Shown one piece after another: positions 1 through 11,479 of a stretch of DNA of 64,000 nt. The notes beneath the pieces are model-generated. The model had not been told where the DNA came from. It saw only the letters and a program-made list of their open reading frames with translations, and ran no database searches. Every line of letters starts with the position of its first letter. The stretch's first letter is position 1. A program made the position numbers and the translations under genes. Origin of the DNA: Sequoia sempervirens (lineage: Eukaryota > Streptophyta > Pinopsida > Cupressales > Cupressaceae); assembly GCA_007258455.2 (NCBI GenBank), contig VDFB02344152.1, forward strand, positions 290,372-354,371. The letters run 5' to 3'.

Positions 1-189
1 TTCAGTTTGGTGCTAACGCTAATCCAGTTGTCTATCTCTGGTTATGTTGTGTAAATTTTCAAAAAAATTGGTTAGCATATTTCAGTTATGGACAATTTAT
101 ATGGAAGAGCATGAGACAATCATAGATGTGTTGCAAAAAAGAGAGGATGTAGATGGTGCAATGGAATAAGTAAATATAGGTAAATATGG

Positions 190-640
190 TTTTAGTTTTA
201 TATTGTCCTTTTAAATAGATTAAATACATGTTTTGATATTGCTCAATTGTGTTATTAGTTGAAATTGATTTAAATTTTCCTTTTATAGATCCTTAAGCCA
301 TCATCACAAAAAGGAGAGTCCATGCAAATTCAATGTAAATAACATGAAATACTTGGTAAAAATGGGTGATTATTAGTTAAATTATATTTAAATGCATGTT
401 TCGATTATATATTGATATTGCTTGTAAATTAATAGTTAAAATTTATTTATTATCCTTTTTTGTATCCTTAAGCCATCATCACATTGATCTCATACTTTGG
501 AACAAAAAGGAGAGGATGCAAATTCAACCTACACACGTGTGGAATACTTTTAAATACAGGTACCTGAGTTTGTACATATAGATAGTTTTATATAAATTAA
601 AATATGCATGTTTTTGATGATTTCATTAATATTTCTTGTA
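190..640 (+). repeat. ~180-200 bp tandem repeat with exon-like core
   Basis: Two clear copies and a partial third of one unit follow each other. Each has an AT-rich part containing ATGCATGTTT or ATACATGTTT, then a pyrimidine-rich stretch, then ATCCTTAAGCCATCATCACA (from 289 and from 464). The first core follows TTTTATAG, which looks like a 3' splice site, and the second runs into a possible donor ACAGGTAC near 557. The unit could be a tandemly duplicated exon with its intron, but no protein family can be read from it. Confidence 0.5.
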
Positions 641-879
641 CCATTTTGATATCAAGTGGTGTGAAGACCTACTACATTCCGTGCACAAGTTTTAGATGTT
701 CTTGAGATGGCATAGCCAAATTTTGTAAACATTGTTTTGAGCTGACATATATGTACATATATACTTACACAATTAAACATTTTGTAGAAATTAAAAATAC
801 ATGTACATACACAATTATACTCTATACTTTTATGTATCAAAATCAATATCTATATATTTTGTTTGTTAAATGTGCATGT

Positions 880-1510
880 TTTCATACTTTGAAACTTTAA
901 ATTTGATTGTATAATCACTAAATATCATGTATATTATTGTTAAATCAATTATATCAATTGTGATTAAATGTGAGACATGTACTTTGAAGTATTTCATCCC
1001 CTTAAGATGTCCTATTAGGACATATCCTAAATATTATACTTAATTATATCATTTGTTATGATGAGTCACCCTACTTTGAAACTTTAAATTTGATTCTATA
1101 ATCACTAAACAACATGTCTATTAGTGTTAAATTTGGTTTCCTTGAGCAACTTCACCAAATTTTGACAACTTCTTTGATCCCCTTAAGACGTTGTATTAGG
1201 TCATATCCTAAATATTATACTTAATTATATCATTCGTTATGATGAATCACCCTAAAGTATAATACTTGTTTATATCACTTAACATTTATACTTAATTATA
1301 CTCTTCTTTGATACTCTTAAGACGCCGTATTAGGACCCCTTAAGACATCCTATTATGGCATGAATTAAATAAACATTAACACTATTTAAATTTGATAGAA
1401 TGTGATTGTTATGATGAGTCATCCTAAATTCTAAGTTAATTATATCAATTGCAATTAAATATGACGCATGTACTTTGAAGAATTTCATCCCCTTAAGACA
1501 TCCATAGGTG
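880..1510. repeat. ~185 bp degenerate tandem repeat (CCTTAAGACATCCTATTAGG family)
   Basis: The segment TTTGAAACTTTAAATTTGAT recurs at about 887 and 1075. A block with CCCCTTAAGATGTCCTATTA followed by an AT-rich stretch and TTATGATGAGTCACCC recurs at about 996 and 1177. Shorter pieces follow near 1312-1370 and 1484-1505. The spacing is 181-188 bp. No coding capacity is visible. A further dispersed piece lies at 2046-2095. Confidence 0.65.
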
Positions 1511-2945
1511 AAGTTGTTTGCTATTATTTGATTTGTATTTTGAAATCATTTGGTTTAGGATGATGCCAATTACATGGAAACTTGTAGATTAACTTAGAGG
1601 AAGAAGGCTATAGTATTTTTGTTGGATGCTAATATTTATTTTGATAGCTCATAAATTAGTGTTTTCTGTGGAACATGAGGTCAAGAGGACTTTTATGTTC
1701 TTAAGTTTTATCTAGCACTTTGCATGATTTGTAAATACGGGAGTACATGATTTAATTTCAAAACTTTAGCCTGTTTTTGGATAATTAAGTTGTATGATTG
1801 TTCTTTAATTTTATGTTGTAAAAGAACTGGGAAACATGGTGTATACTTATAGAACAATTTTTTTGGCAAAACTTGTTGCATTTTGATTGGTATTTATGTT
1901 TAGTTTATAGAATTTATTAAAGCTTTTGTTCTCTAATCTTGTATGGTATTGTTATTTCTTAAAATTTCACCCTTTGTGGTATATAAACGGATTACTTTTA
2001 TTTGTAGATTATGATTTATTTTCTTATTTTATTAGATAACCTATGTATTAGGACCCCTTAAGACATCCTATTAGGACATGAATTAAATAAGTGAACATTG
2101 ACTAATTATCACTAATTATTGAATGTATATCATGTATGGATCACTAAATTTGTAAAGTACAAATATTGAAATTTCCTATTAATTTCAACTTTAATTTCAT
2201 ATTTGTATTTAAAATTAAACAATAATAAAGTCCATTATTTACAATATATTAAGTCCATAAAACCAATATATATTAATTCCATAAGAGTACATCCCATGAA
2301 ATAAAGTGGACATGAAACAAAATATTAAGTCCATGAGAAACCAAATATGTAGTCCATGAAATAATCAAATACAACCCATGAAATCATGTCTAACTCATAT
2401 CGTCTCTATAATCAAGAGACCTCTTCACACTGTGCGGACTACGTGGATGACCCAAACCACTTTGTACAAGAGAAAGATGAAATCAGATGTAACACGATTA
2501 AAAATGATTTAATGAATCATAATATTATGGAATAGTATCATGTAGTAAGATAGTATGAATCATAATAGATGCATAAGGCCCATATTATTAACTCAATTAA
2601 GCATAATCCGTAATAAAAACACATAATTTATATTAATTCTAACGATCCACTAGTCCCACAAGTAAAGTTTAACATATTATTTTCTAATTTAATTATATCT
2701 TTCTTCATAACATTTAATTGATTGTGTCTCTTGACACATCTCTCTAACTTAATGAATACACATTTAAATGTATAATATTTATCAAATCCTATTTCATTGT
2801 CAATATCAAGGACCCTAATTTACTATGTATCAACCTAAATCTATCAAATGATTTCTTCTAAAGGCATGCCTAGATACTTGTCTCCATACAATGCAAATGA
2901 AATTCAAAACGTTTAAGCAATGCAAATGAATTTAATTTCCATTAT
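1511..2945. other. AT-rich sequence without recognisable genes
   Basis: There is no convincing coding frame or RNA gene here. The only recognisable item is a short copy of the CCCCTTAAGACATCCTATTA repeat at about 2046-2095, most similar to the copy near 1335. Confidence 0.5.
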
Positions 2946-3330
2946 CAAATATTCTTGAGCTTGAAATCAATATTTTCAAATGCAAAATTTTTTGTTTGAT
3001 TTCAATTTAGGGTTTTCAAATGCAATTTTTTTTGTTTCAATTCCATTTAGGATTTCAAGAAGTAATTAGGGTTTTCAATGCAATTTTTTTTGTTTCATTT
3101 CAATTTAGGGTTTTCAAATGCAATTTTTTTTTTGATTTCAATTTAGGGTTTCAAAAATAATCAAGGTTTTGAAATGCAAATTTTTATTTCATTTCAATTT
3201 GGTTTTCAAATGCAATTTTTGTTTTCTTTCAATTCTGGTTTTCAAATGCAAATTTTTTTTGTTTCCTTTCAATTTAGGGTTTTCAAATATAATTTTTTTT
3301 GTTTGATTGAACAATTTAGGTTTCAAAAGC
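2946..3330 (+). repeat. Minisatellite of AGGGTTTTCAAATGCAATTT units
   Basis: At least eight imperfect units of about 40-60 bp carry AGGGTTTTCAAATGCAATTT followed by a T-run and TTTCAATTT. The open frame through this array (95 codons from 3174) is low-complexity F/Q-rich peptide produced by the repeat and is not treated as a gene. Confidence 0.7.
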
Positions 3331-3574
3331 TAATTTTTTTCTTAGGATATGATTTAAGGTTGATTTTTTCATTTCTATTCAATATCTTGAGGGTTTCATT
3401 TCATTTTTTCTTCTACTACAAATCAACATTTCTTCTATTACAGGTAAATAAAAATACATGAAATGCTAAATAAATTGAAAAAAACATACTAAAATATATC
3501 ATTATGTTAAAAATTTCAAAAAAACATGAAAAAAGAAAAAAAAATAGGGGTGGAGGCTTACATGGAGGTTGATA

Positions 3575-3850
3575 TCTACTGTGCAAAATCGAGATCTCAT
3601 GCGCTAAAGAAATGACTGAGTTTCATTTATTTTTAAAAATAAATACCACTTAAAAACATGATCCCATTTTGTAAAGATCGAGATCCTGTTTCCCAAATTT
3701 CGGTTTGAGACTCATTAATAAACGAGATCCTAATTTTTAAAAAATGGGATCTAGTTTAGAATTTAGGCTTAGGATCCCAAAGCTAAACGGGATCCTATTT
3801 TTTTTAAAATGAGATCCCATTTAATAAAAAGCGGGATCCCATTTTTTGCA
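3575..3850. repeat. Cluster of GAGATCC/GGGATCC motifs
   Basis: About ten copies of GAGATCY, GGGATCY or GGATCCC fall in roughly 270 bp, alternating between direct and inverted order and separated by A/T-rich spacers such as ATTTTTTTTAAAA. The block could fold locally or be part of a repeat. No gene is present. Confidence 0.5.
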
Positions 3851-4490
3851 AGCCGATTTCACTTTTTTGCCTAAGGCAAAAACTTCCACATTTCATGGAC
3901 TCATCTTCTTGCTCTTACTTTGGTATAGGGGTCATGTTGATTCATCTGGGAGAAACACAAGTAATGATTTATCATTATTATGTACCGCTAATGGATGTGA
4001 AGGCAGACAGGCTACAAGTTTCATAATTCCTTGTTTATGGCCAACCTAATTTGTATTTGCAAAGCGTCCAGATGATTCCTATTGAAGATCAAAGGTGTCA
4101 AGAGAGTTTGGGACTAGGTTAAGCATGTGTTGGGATCTACAAGGCATGTTCTTCTTCTTGGTGTTGCGTGTAGTCTTTTGGGTCTTACCCTAGATACACA
4201 TTTCATGTTGATTTTTTAATCCTTGGCCGACTTGGAGCTATAATATTTTTGTTCTTATAGGCCGAAATGAGATGTAATCAATGTAACATCATGTATAAAT
4301 TAAAAACATAGTTAATCTAGGGTGGTGGTGGTGTGATGCATTATGACAATTGTGTGACTGAAAGAGAAAGAGCATAAGTAGTAAATCATGTCTGATTTCA
4401 TCTTGATCATAACTTTGTGATAGAAGGGAAGTGAAGAATTGTGCTTAATTTTTTTATAGGGGTAGCAAACCGAAGGCAAGACTTCTTGAT
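3851..4490. other. No recognisable gene
   Basis: An open frame of 67 codons at 3846-4049 on the plus strand has no recognisable domain. The rest is AT-rich and probably belongs to the Copia-type LTR region that follows. Confidence 0.3.
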
Positions 4491-4499
4491 TACTAAAAG

Positions 4500-4640
4500 A
4501 AGTGAGCTAGTACGAAGTTGAGAAGACATTTGAAGAAGTGACAAAGTAGAATTGCAATCATCAAAAGAGAAGTGACAGAGAAAAACTATAATCATCAAAA
4601 GAGAAGTGACAAAGCAAAATTGCAATCATCAAAAGGAGTG
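4500..4640 (+). repeat. Short tandem repeat, about 37 bp unit
   Basis: Three to four copies of a unit reading GAAGTGACAAAGCAAAATTG followed by CAATCATCAAAAGA lie in tandem just upstream of the Copia-type LTR sequence. They may be an internal LTR minisatellite. Confidence 0.65.
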
Positions 4641-4679
4641 AGCTTAATTGTCAGTTTAAGAGAGTGGAAGGACTGTCAT

Positions 4680-5010
4680 TCTGTAATCTTTCCTAAGTGT
4701 GTACTCAGATCAGGGAGTTGATGTAGCTTCCTTAGGTTGTAGCCCTAAATAAAATTTGTAATTGTTATCTACTTGTGAGATTGGATTAAGACAATAGCTC
4801 CTAGTAGCTTTTCTCATCATGATTTTTCCCTGTGGGGTTTTCCACGTATATTTGGTGTTGTGTTGTGTTGTGCATTATCTTCTACATTCATGTTCTTTCT
4901 TATGCGGTAGATTTTAAAGTGTTTGTTTGTTTCAAATGATTTTGAGATTTGATAGAATATTGATTCAACCCCCCCTCTCAGTATTTCAGTGTATTCAATA
5001 CCAACATGAA
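4680..5010 (+). mobile_element. Copia-type LTR fragment (3' part)
   Basis: The sequence GGGGTTTTCCACGTATATTT at about 4838 and ATTGATTCAACCCCCCCTCTCA-like sequence near 4960-4980 match the layout of plant Ty1/copia LTR ends in the plus orientation, where a CCACGTAAA-type element precedes the C-rich stretch near the end of U5. No internal domains follow on the same strand. Instead the sequence runs into minus-strand gypsy integrase code, so this is a solo or truncated LTR. The boundaries are approximate. Confidence 0.5.
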
Positions 5011-5167
5011 ATAGATGAGAGAGTTCACAAAAATATGCATACTTGATGAGTCTATCCACAACAACCAATATTACATCAAGATTATTTGACCTTGGCAACC
5101 CATAATGTATTTCATTGGTATTTCCTCCTAACATTGTGTTGGAATGCTTAATAGTTGTTAGAGTCAA
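4975..5167 (-). pseudogene. gypsy-A integrase core fragment
   Basis: The minus-strand translation contains GLPRSNNLDVILVVVDRLIK then YAYFCELSHLF, the signature of the plant Ty3/gypsy integrase catalytic core around its first acidic residue (VVVDR). The fragment covers only about 45 conserved residues. The rest of the DDE core is absent because Copia-type LTR sequence starts immediately below. It is non-functional. Confidence 0.75.
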
Positions 5168-5268
5168 TGAATCTTTATTGTTTCCCCTATATTATTTTGG
5201 CATATTAAAAATTGGCCTTTCCAAAAGAAATCTTTCTTTATACAATGATAGGTAAAAACAAATCTTCT

Positions 5269-5520
5269 CTAATATCTTGTTAGGCCCCAAAATCCTCTCA
5301 AACCTTTAATATTTTTATATTTTGGCCACTCTTTTTCTATTACAATCTTCTTAGGGTCTTTAACACCTTTAGGTGACATCACATGTCCTACTTCTTTCAC
5401 CCTAAAGACACAATTTGGTTTGTTTTGCATAAATTTTATTTTCCAATTCATTAACAATAGGAATAGCAAACTTGACTTTATGAGTGATCTTCTTTAGTTT
5501 CTTGTAATGTGAGAATATTC
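5269..5520 (-). pseudogene. gypsy-A reverse transcriptase, C-terminal part
   Basis: The translation has KPNCVFRVKEVGHVMSPKG, then a DPKK motif, EWPKYKNIKGLRGFWGLTRY. This is the connection after the gypsy RT palm (usual form: LGH.(I/V)S..GV..DP.K, then L(R)GFLGLTGYYR). The region upstream is cut by the inserted LTR at about 5526, which separates it from the N-terminal RT part at 5955-6160. Confidence 0.75.
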
Positions 5521-5525
5521 TCCAT

Positions 5526-5954
5526 TGTTAGGATTCAAGTAGATTAGAGCAATAAACATTAACAATTATATGCAGATTAAATAACCCAGAATTAACAATG
5601 AAGAATAACACAAAAGAGATCACAAAATTTTAACGTGGTTCACCCAATATGGGCTACATCCACAAAACTCAGACATCTAATGATTTTATTATCTAGTGCA
5701 AAACAAATTACAATCTTGTGAATCTTATATCGCAACTTGCATCTCAGTCGCTTATAACAAGCTTTTTGGAAGCTTCTAGAATTAAGGTTTTACAAAGTCA
5801 TTTTTTATTTGTCGATTAATGAAAAATTAACTACAAACCCCTTGACATGCAAAAAGGGAAAAAATATTGGTGGTTGTGCCCCCAAACCCCCGCTTGGGTC
5901 CTGGCTCAACCTCGAACCTCGACAAGTATACGTAAAGAGTGTAGAGTATTTGCA
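5526..5954 (+). mobile_element. Copia/TRIM-like LTR inserted into gypsy-A RT
   Basis: The insert begins with TGTTAGGATTCAAGTAG and contains TTAACGTGGTTCACCCAATA followed by GGGCTACATCCAC, an arrangement common in plant Copia-type and TRIM LTRs. It interrupts the gypsy-A RT between its N- and C-terminal halves. The right end is uncertain (TTTGCA at about 5954 is one candidate) and no target-site duplication could be read. Confidence 0.45.
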
Positions 5955-6160
5955 TGATTAGTCGCCACATACCAACATCCATGGATCATCCTTTTTGTTA
6001 AGAATAATCATAAGAGATAAATAGACACTTTCTTTGGGATGAACAATGCTTCTTGGTAGTAATTCAATGTCATGACTATGGTCCCTTATAAGAGGTACAA
6101 CCTTGGATTCAAGAAATATTTTTTATGGTGTTGAATATTGAAAAGTGGACATTGTTCTCA
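5955..6160 (-). pseudogene. gypsy-A reverse transcriptase, N-terminal part
   Basis: The minus-strand translation runs through a DHSHDIELLPRSIVHPKES-like stretch and then NKKDDPWMLVCGD. This corresponds to the gypsy RT entry (H.I.L..G..P....PY) and the VKKKDGSWR(M/F)CVDYR motif. The tyrosine codon after GD is now a stop (TAA). The rest of the RT palm, including the YxDD box, is missing or destroyed by the LTR insertion next door. Confidence 0.65.
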
Positions 6161-6256
6161 ATTGTTTAAGTCATTGTACTTCTAAAACTACATCTACACC
6201 TCTAATAGGAATAGAAATAATTTATGAATCTAGATGATAATTTCCCATTAAAAGTT

Positions 6257-6463
6257 TTATATGATGGCATTTACCACCACAAGAGAGTTTTTTCCATTAG
6301 CTATTGTGACTTGGAAGTTAGAGGTTGGATACACAAAACAATTGAGCTCATTGTCCAATCTTGTATAAATAAAGCTATGTGCACTACCTGTATCAACCAA
6401 CACTATCACCTTTCTCTTTTTATATAAAAAACACTTGAAGTTTTTGTGGTGTGGTTTTTCCAT
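6257..6463 (-). pseudogene. gypsy-A aspartic protease
   Basis: A 68-codon open frame reads IVLVDTGSAHSFIYTRL and then CFVYPTSNFQVTIANG. The DTGS triad plus HSFI is the retropepsin active site, and the following segment matches the flap side of plant gypsy proteases. The active-site aspartate is intact in this piece, but the flanking polyprotein is broken. It sits between the gag zinc knuckle and RT in the expected order. Confidence 0.8.
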
Positions 6464-6589
6464 TCAGTGCATGTAAGGAAACAGTAGAACTTTACTTTTT
6501 CTTTAATTTTTCATGTGCAAGTTCCATATTGGGTTATTCTATAGTGATTTATTCCTTTTTATTAACATCATTCTCAATAAATATTAGTC

Positions 6590-7300
6590 TCTTCTAATTA
6601 CTACCACATTTATGACCCATAGACCATTTTCTATTACAATTCCAACATAAACTTTATTCTCTTTTCTCTACCTCTTGTTGAGGAGAGAGCTTGGTTATTT
6701 GTCCTAGGTTAGAGAAGTTAGCCTCACTTCCATTTTTCCATTCTATGGTTTTTCTTGTACGGATATTCTAGTGGTGGTGTTTTTTTGCTCAATATGTAAT
6801 GCATACTGCATATCTTTTCTAAATATACAAGGCTGCAACAAATGAACCTCATGTTGAATTTGATCATTAAGTCCATTGATGTAAAATTGTAGCCTTTGTT
6901 AAGGTGTCACTTCAAGAGCTTGAATCGCCAATCTCAAATGTTCAACATTATATTTATTTACATACCTTAATTGTTTTAAAAAAATTAATTGGGTAAAAAA
7001 GCCTCCAATGCATGGTTGTTCATATAAGGTTGTTAATTCATTAATAAATTCTTTCCAACTAAACATGTGTCCTTGTTTGTCACTCATCTTCCATTGGTAC
7101 CATTGGTAAGGTCCTAATTCTAAATATAGTAAGACTCTGTCAACCATGACAGTATCTGATATATTATGAATTTTATATTGTTGTTTCATGAGGTTTATCC
7201 ATGAAATTACATTTCTACAATCAAAATCATGAATGTCTATTCTTGGTAGGTTCAATTGTTGACATTGAAAAGGTGCTCCTTTCCATGGATATTGTTTGTT
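6590..7300 (-). pseudogene. gypsy-A gag with zinc knuckle
   Basis: The 118-codon open frame 6899-7255 reads as retrotransposon gag capsid: LPRIDIHDFDCRNVISWINL, then LYLELGPYQWYQW, then FFTQLIFLKQLRYVNKYN. About 250 bases downstream in the sense direction, at 6606-6648, lies CWNCNRKWSMGHKC, the C-x2-C...GH-x-C zinc knuckle form typical of plant gypsy gag. The intervening frame is broken. Gag packages element RNA; this copy is defective. Confidence 0.8.
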
Positions 7301-7982
7301 AGGGTTGTATCCACCTTGGTGGTTTTTCTCAAGATTTAATTCTTATAATAAATCCTTCTTAAACTTATCTAAACCCTTATTTAAGGATGTTACAAAATGA
7401 TCAAATAATTTATCATTAATGAAATATATCACTGTTTCATGTCCTTGTGGAATTCTTTTCTCAATTTTAAATGGTGGACAATAAAGTGTTGAATTTAATA
7501 TTAATAGAAAAGTCCTTTTTTCCTAAATATGGCATGGCTTCAAATGTGTTTTTATTTTTAACTCTTATATTATTAATTTTATTATGTAAGGGGGATAATA
7601 TCTAGTATGAGTTGTAACTCTAAAATTTTAGAATAGTGGACTATGATAAAATTTGGTGTTTTTGTTTTGACCAAACTCTGACCACTAAATTAAGGAATAT
7701 ATTTGGTGTCTAAAAATAAATCTCAAAGAACTAACCCAACCTAAGTTTTCATAAGATTTCAAAAATGTAAATATTTTATAAAAAAAATGAATTTTGTAAC
7801 CTATAGAGCAAATTTGTTGACAATTATAAAAAAATTGAATAGCATTTACAAAACCTATCAAAAACCTCTAATTTTTTTATTGAAGCTTGATGATATGTGT
7901 CCATAAAAACATATAAATAATAAGTTATAAATTTGAAATGGTTTCAAAGTTATGGAAGAAACAAAATATTGGCCCAAATCAT
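7301..7982 (-). other. gypsy-A leader region, no coding signal
   Basis: This AT-rich stretch lies between the putative PBS and the gag start on the minus strand. No further domain is visible. It is consistent with a 5' untranslated leader plus a decayed N-terminal gag. Confidence 0.35.
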
Positions 7983-7998
7983 ATCTTTAATACCACTT
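7983..7998 (-). promoter_or_regulatory. Probable primer binding site of gypsy-A
   Basis: Immediately inside the LTR the minus strand reads AG then TGGTATTAAAGAT. This resembles the TGGTATCAGAGC site complementary to initiator Met-tRNA, with a few changes. Its place two bases after the LTR end supports the call. Confidence 0.55.
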
Positions 7999-8228
7999 GT
8001 TCTGATATTTCTTGGAAATAAATGTAAAAGTCAAAAATATAGTACACCACTTTGAGGGGGTGACCTCCAATAATAAGATAATAATATATGAATTCAATAA
8101 TTGATGATATGATGGCTTGGGAGAAACATCTCCCCCTTATTTATAAGCTTAAATATGTGAGGACACACCCCTTCATTCTAGTTAAGAGGGGTTACAATAT
8201 TAATTAAGACTAATGTTAAAGTTAAGCA
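7999..8228 (-). mobile_element. gypsy-A 5' LTR with TATA box
   Basis: In plus orientation the segment begins TGTTCTGATATT and ends GTTAAGCA, giving the TG...CA pattern for an LTR of about 230 bp. On the minus strand TATAAATAA (plus 8137-8145) lies in a promoter-like position. The adjacent PBS and downstream gag fix the orientation. The outer end is inferred, since the partner LTR is missing. Confidence 0.5.
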
Positions 8229-9700
8229 TGCCACAAGTGCTTATCCTTCTTATACTTGGGAATATATGATATTAGAATCATAACAAAGTGCCAGACCTTG
8301 TCAATTTCTAAACAACAGTCCCAACTCTCTAGATTAACAAGGGAGTCAATAAAATTCCTAGCCAACCCTATAAAACCCTTGTGGTTCTTTGGGGAAGCCC
8401 AAATAAATTCAAAGAGAATATTTTTTAGCTTTATGTAAGAGGATTTAGAAGGAGCCAAACATGAATATCAGTACACATGGGTAGTAGAAAAAATCTTAGA
8501 GAAATCTTGAAACTTTCCTATAAGAGAAAGGGGTTGTGTGATCCAATACACAATATTTTCCTCAATTTTGGAGAGAATTGCTTGCCATAAGGAAACCTAT
8601 GAATCCTAGAAGGAAAAGGGAATGCAAAAAAATCTAGAAATTTCTCCATGAGCAATCCACTTCTATCCAAAGGAATTTAGCCAAGAGGGAATGGGTAAAA
8701 AGGATTGTTTGTAACACTAAGTCCTGTTTCATTGAATGATCGGGCAATAATCTTAAAAATTAGTATCCAAGCACTTGAGGGATTTTTTGATATTTTTATC
8801 CTCTTTAGTGGGAGTGAGTAATGATTCATATACAAAGTGGCCATTAACAAGTTGAGTCGATGAATCAAGCAAGGAAATACATCTAACCAACCCTTGAGAC
8901 ACAAAGTGGATCAAGATGTAGCTAGAGTCTTCAACAACAAGAACATAGTGGGTTGGGACCAAGGGATAACCTTGGCAAATGGAATACAATATCCCAAAAG
9001 CATTGGATTGGAGGCCATTGATGGTGATGCAGGAAAAGACATCAACAAAAATCCTACGATCAATATGAAACCAGTATGCTTTCAATAATGATTGTAATAC
9101 TTGGAAAAGACAAATTTCAAGAGCAAAGCCTTTATTGAGAGTGTTGATCCCATTCCATGCCTTCCCAAATTGCAATTATACTTATCTAAATTATATTTTA
9201 ATTTTATAAAACCAGTTTGTTCAAGCTACACAATTCACAAAAGGAGATGGTGCACCTTCAATGTCAGAGCTATGACAATGATTTTGTATGACAAGTTGAG
9301 CAAAGTAATGGGTATCTAGTTGTATATGTCCTTCAAATCTCCAGTCTTAGGTATGAACTTGGTGTTTCCTTGATTAATAAATTTCCCTAAGGACTTGGAA
9401 TGGAAAGCTTATAGATAAAATTTACGTAGGTTCTCACCCACACACTCGCAAAGAGCCTCGTAGAATTTAAAAGGGAAACCATAACACCTAGGAGCCTTGT
9501 CATTATCCATGGTGTGAAAATCCTCCTTACGATAAAAAAATGGAGAGAAAAATCTCAGAAAAGGCTTATTACGAGGAGGAAAGATGACAAGGAACAACCT
9601 GGAGGAATTCTTGAAGGGAATGGTCCCATTCAAGAGAGTTTTCCTATGTTGTGACAACTTATTCATAGTGCTTGACAAAGGCCTGGAGAATATCCAACAT
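8229..9700 (-). pseudogene. LINE-A reverse transcriptase
   Basis: The region holds three successive pieces of plant L1-type RT. At 9409-9530 is NDKAPRCYGFPFKFYEALCE (usual: DKAPG.DG....F). At 8753-9000 are CQGYPLVPTHYVLVVED (usual: QG.PL.P.L(Y/F).L..E) and then LLDSSTQLVNGHFVYESLLT. At 8222-8458 is the post-RT segment FEFIWASPKNHKGFIGLA. The catalytic FADD box reads FVYE, so the enzyme is dead. Confidence 0.75.
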
Positions 9701-9879
9701 CCCTAAGAATGGCTTGACCATACTTGATCTACTTGATGCCATGAGAGGTGTGGAAAGCTTAGAGAGCTTGAAAAAAATCTTTGGAATCTCTATCTCTCAC
9801 TATAAGCTAGTGGAGTTTGGTCTTAATTTGAGCATCTCTAGCAAAATGGTTATATGATATTTGTTTCTAGTGTCTCAAC

Positions 9880-10960
9880 TTTTCCACCCTAACCTAAAAG
9901 GAAAGAGATAAGGGATCAACTTCAAGCTATATCATGGCCTTGCAAACATTTGAGGTGGTGACCTCATATGCACATCACCAAAAAATTACCAACTAGTGAC
10001 CATAGATGTAGAGAAATCGAGATGTATGTCAAATGACTCAATTCCACCAAACAATCTAGCTAGTTGGCTAAATGGATTGGGGTTCAAGGTTCAAAATATT
10101 CTTGATGTGAGTCCACAAAGGTTGATGACTCAAAAAATAATAATTTAAGAATAATTGAGTCTTACAACTCTGAGGAGGCCCCACTTTCCATTGAATTTTA
10201 AACTTGATGGGGAAGTGATTAAATAAGGTGACATAAGGAAATGACTCCATTGGGAGGGAAAATTAACTAGAAAAGGGAAAGAAAGATTGCATAGAAATTA
10301 TAACATGATGAACAAATATAAATACTCTATTAGAGTCAACTCAAAAGTTACACCATGTATACCAAAAAGGTTGGTTATGGCAGAGGCTCAAGTTGGGATC
10401 AAAAAGGCCCAATTTATTGTGCATGCAATACTACACCTTTCACTTGCTAGTTGTCTAGTGTATGGATAATGAATCATATTTTTCATTCCCCATCTCAACC
10501 ATATTGAAATCCCTACACATAATCCAAGTGGTGATGAGCATTGAATTAGCAATCCATCACCACTCAAATAAATCTCTCAACAACATCATTAGAAGCACAA
10601 ACATTGAGTATTCCAAAAGAATAATTGTTGTCATTTAATAGTCTAGATCACACAGTTAGTGGGGTCACAACCCTAGTCAACAACAAGCAAAATCCACTTA
10701 GGAGAGTGAAATGTGATAACCCCTCCATGTCTAGCATTATGATTACTAAAGAATATGGTACAGGAAATTTGCATCACACAGCATGCAATAGAAAGCATGA
10801 AACAAGTAATATTCACTTTTTGTAAATAAAACACATCTAGAGCTAATTGCTTCTAACAATTATCATACACATAATACTTCTTGGGGAGGTCAATAAGACC
10901 TTAACATTCCATGAAAAAAAATTCATGGGTGAGAGTCGAGCATATCCTTGTTATCTAACT
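9880..10960 (-). pseudogene. LINE-A endonuclease region
   Basis: The minus strand near 10200 reads YVTLFNHFPIKFKIQW, the degenerate form of the LSDHxPI motif that closes AP-type LINE endonucleases. Around 10600 a FGILNVCASND-like stretch corresponds to the N(I/V)YAPN segment. Frames change several times between them. The identification rests on these two motifs and the position upstream of RT. Confidence 0.5.
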
Positions 10961-11479
10961 CTTGGAGAGTGGAATAACAGTTATGCAAAAACTCTAAGGA
11001 GAAAAAACCCAATTTAATTTTGGGTGATGAAATCCTTCATTTATCAATAACATATTATCCCTCCTTCAATCACCCAAGAGGGTATGACATTGTCATAAGT
11101 GCTTTGGTGACAGGGGAGAGTGAACAAAAAATTTTGGTTGTGAAGATAACACTGGTGTTGGTTGCGGTGTTTGAGAGAACCTTGATTTGGAGAATGGCTC
11201 ACCCGAGGGTGACACAATGTCTTTCCCCTTTTCAAAATGGTGTGAAAGAGTTTCTAGCTACACCTTAATAGTGGAAGATTTTGAAGTGGATTTTGTAATT
11301 TTATCTTGTGCCCCACTAGTGTTGGAATTTTTGTCTTTACAGTGTGACATTGTAGTCCATTTTTCCTTAAATTTTGAGGCAAGAGCCTCTACAAACCAAG
11401 GAACCTCAAGCAATCAAGGAGGTGATTTGACCTAGGGAGATACTAAAGGGAAATCCCAATTTTTTATTCTAGATAGATT

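Larger units (their letters stand above)
4975..8228 (-). mobile_element. Decayed Ty3/gypsy retrotransposon (gypsy-A)
   Basis: Reading the minus strand from high to low coordinates gives an LTR (7999-8228), a methionine-tRNA-like PBS, gag with a zinc knuckle, an aspartic protease, RT split by an inserted LTR, and the start of the integrase core. RNase H and the integrase zinc-binding part are missing between RT and integrase, because only about 100 bp separate them. The 3' LTR was not found. The domain order gag-PR-RT-IN defines Ty3/gypsy. Stops and frameshifts are frequent, so the element is dead. Confidence 0.75.
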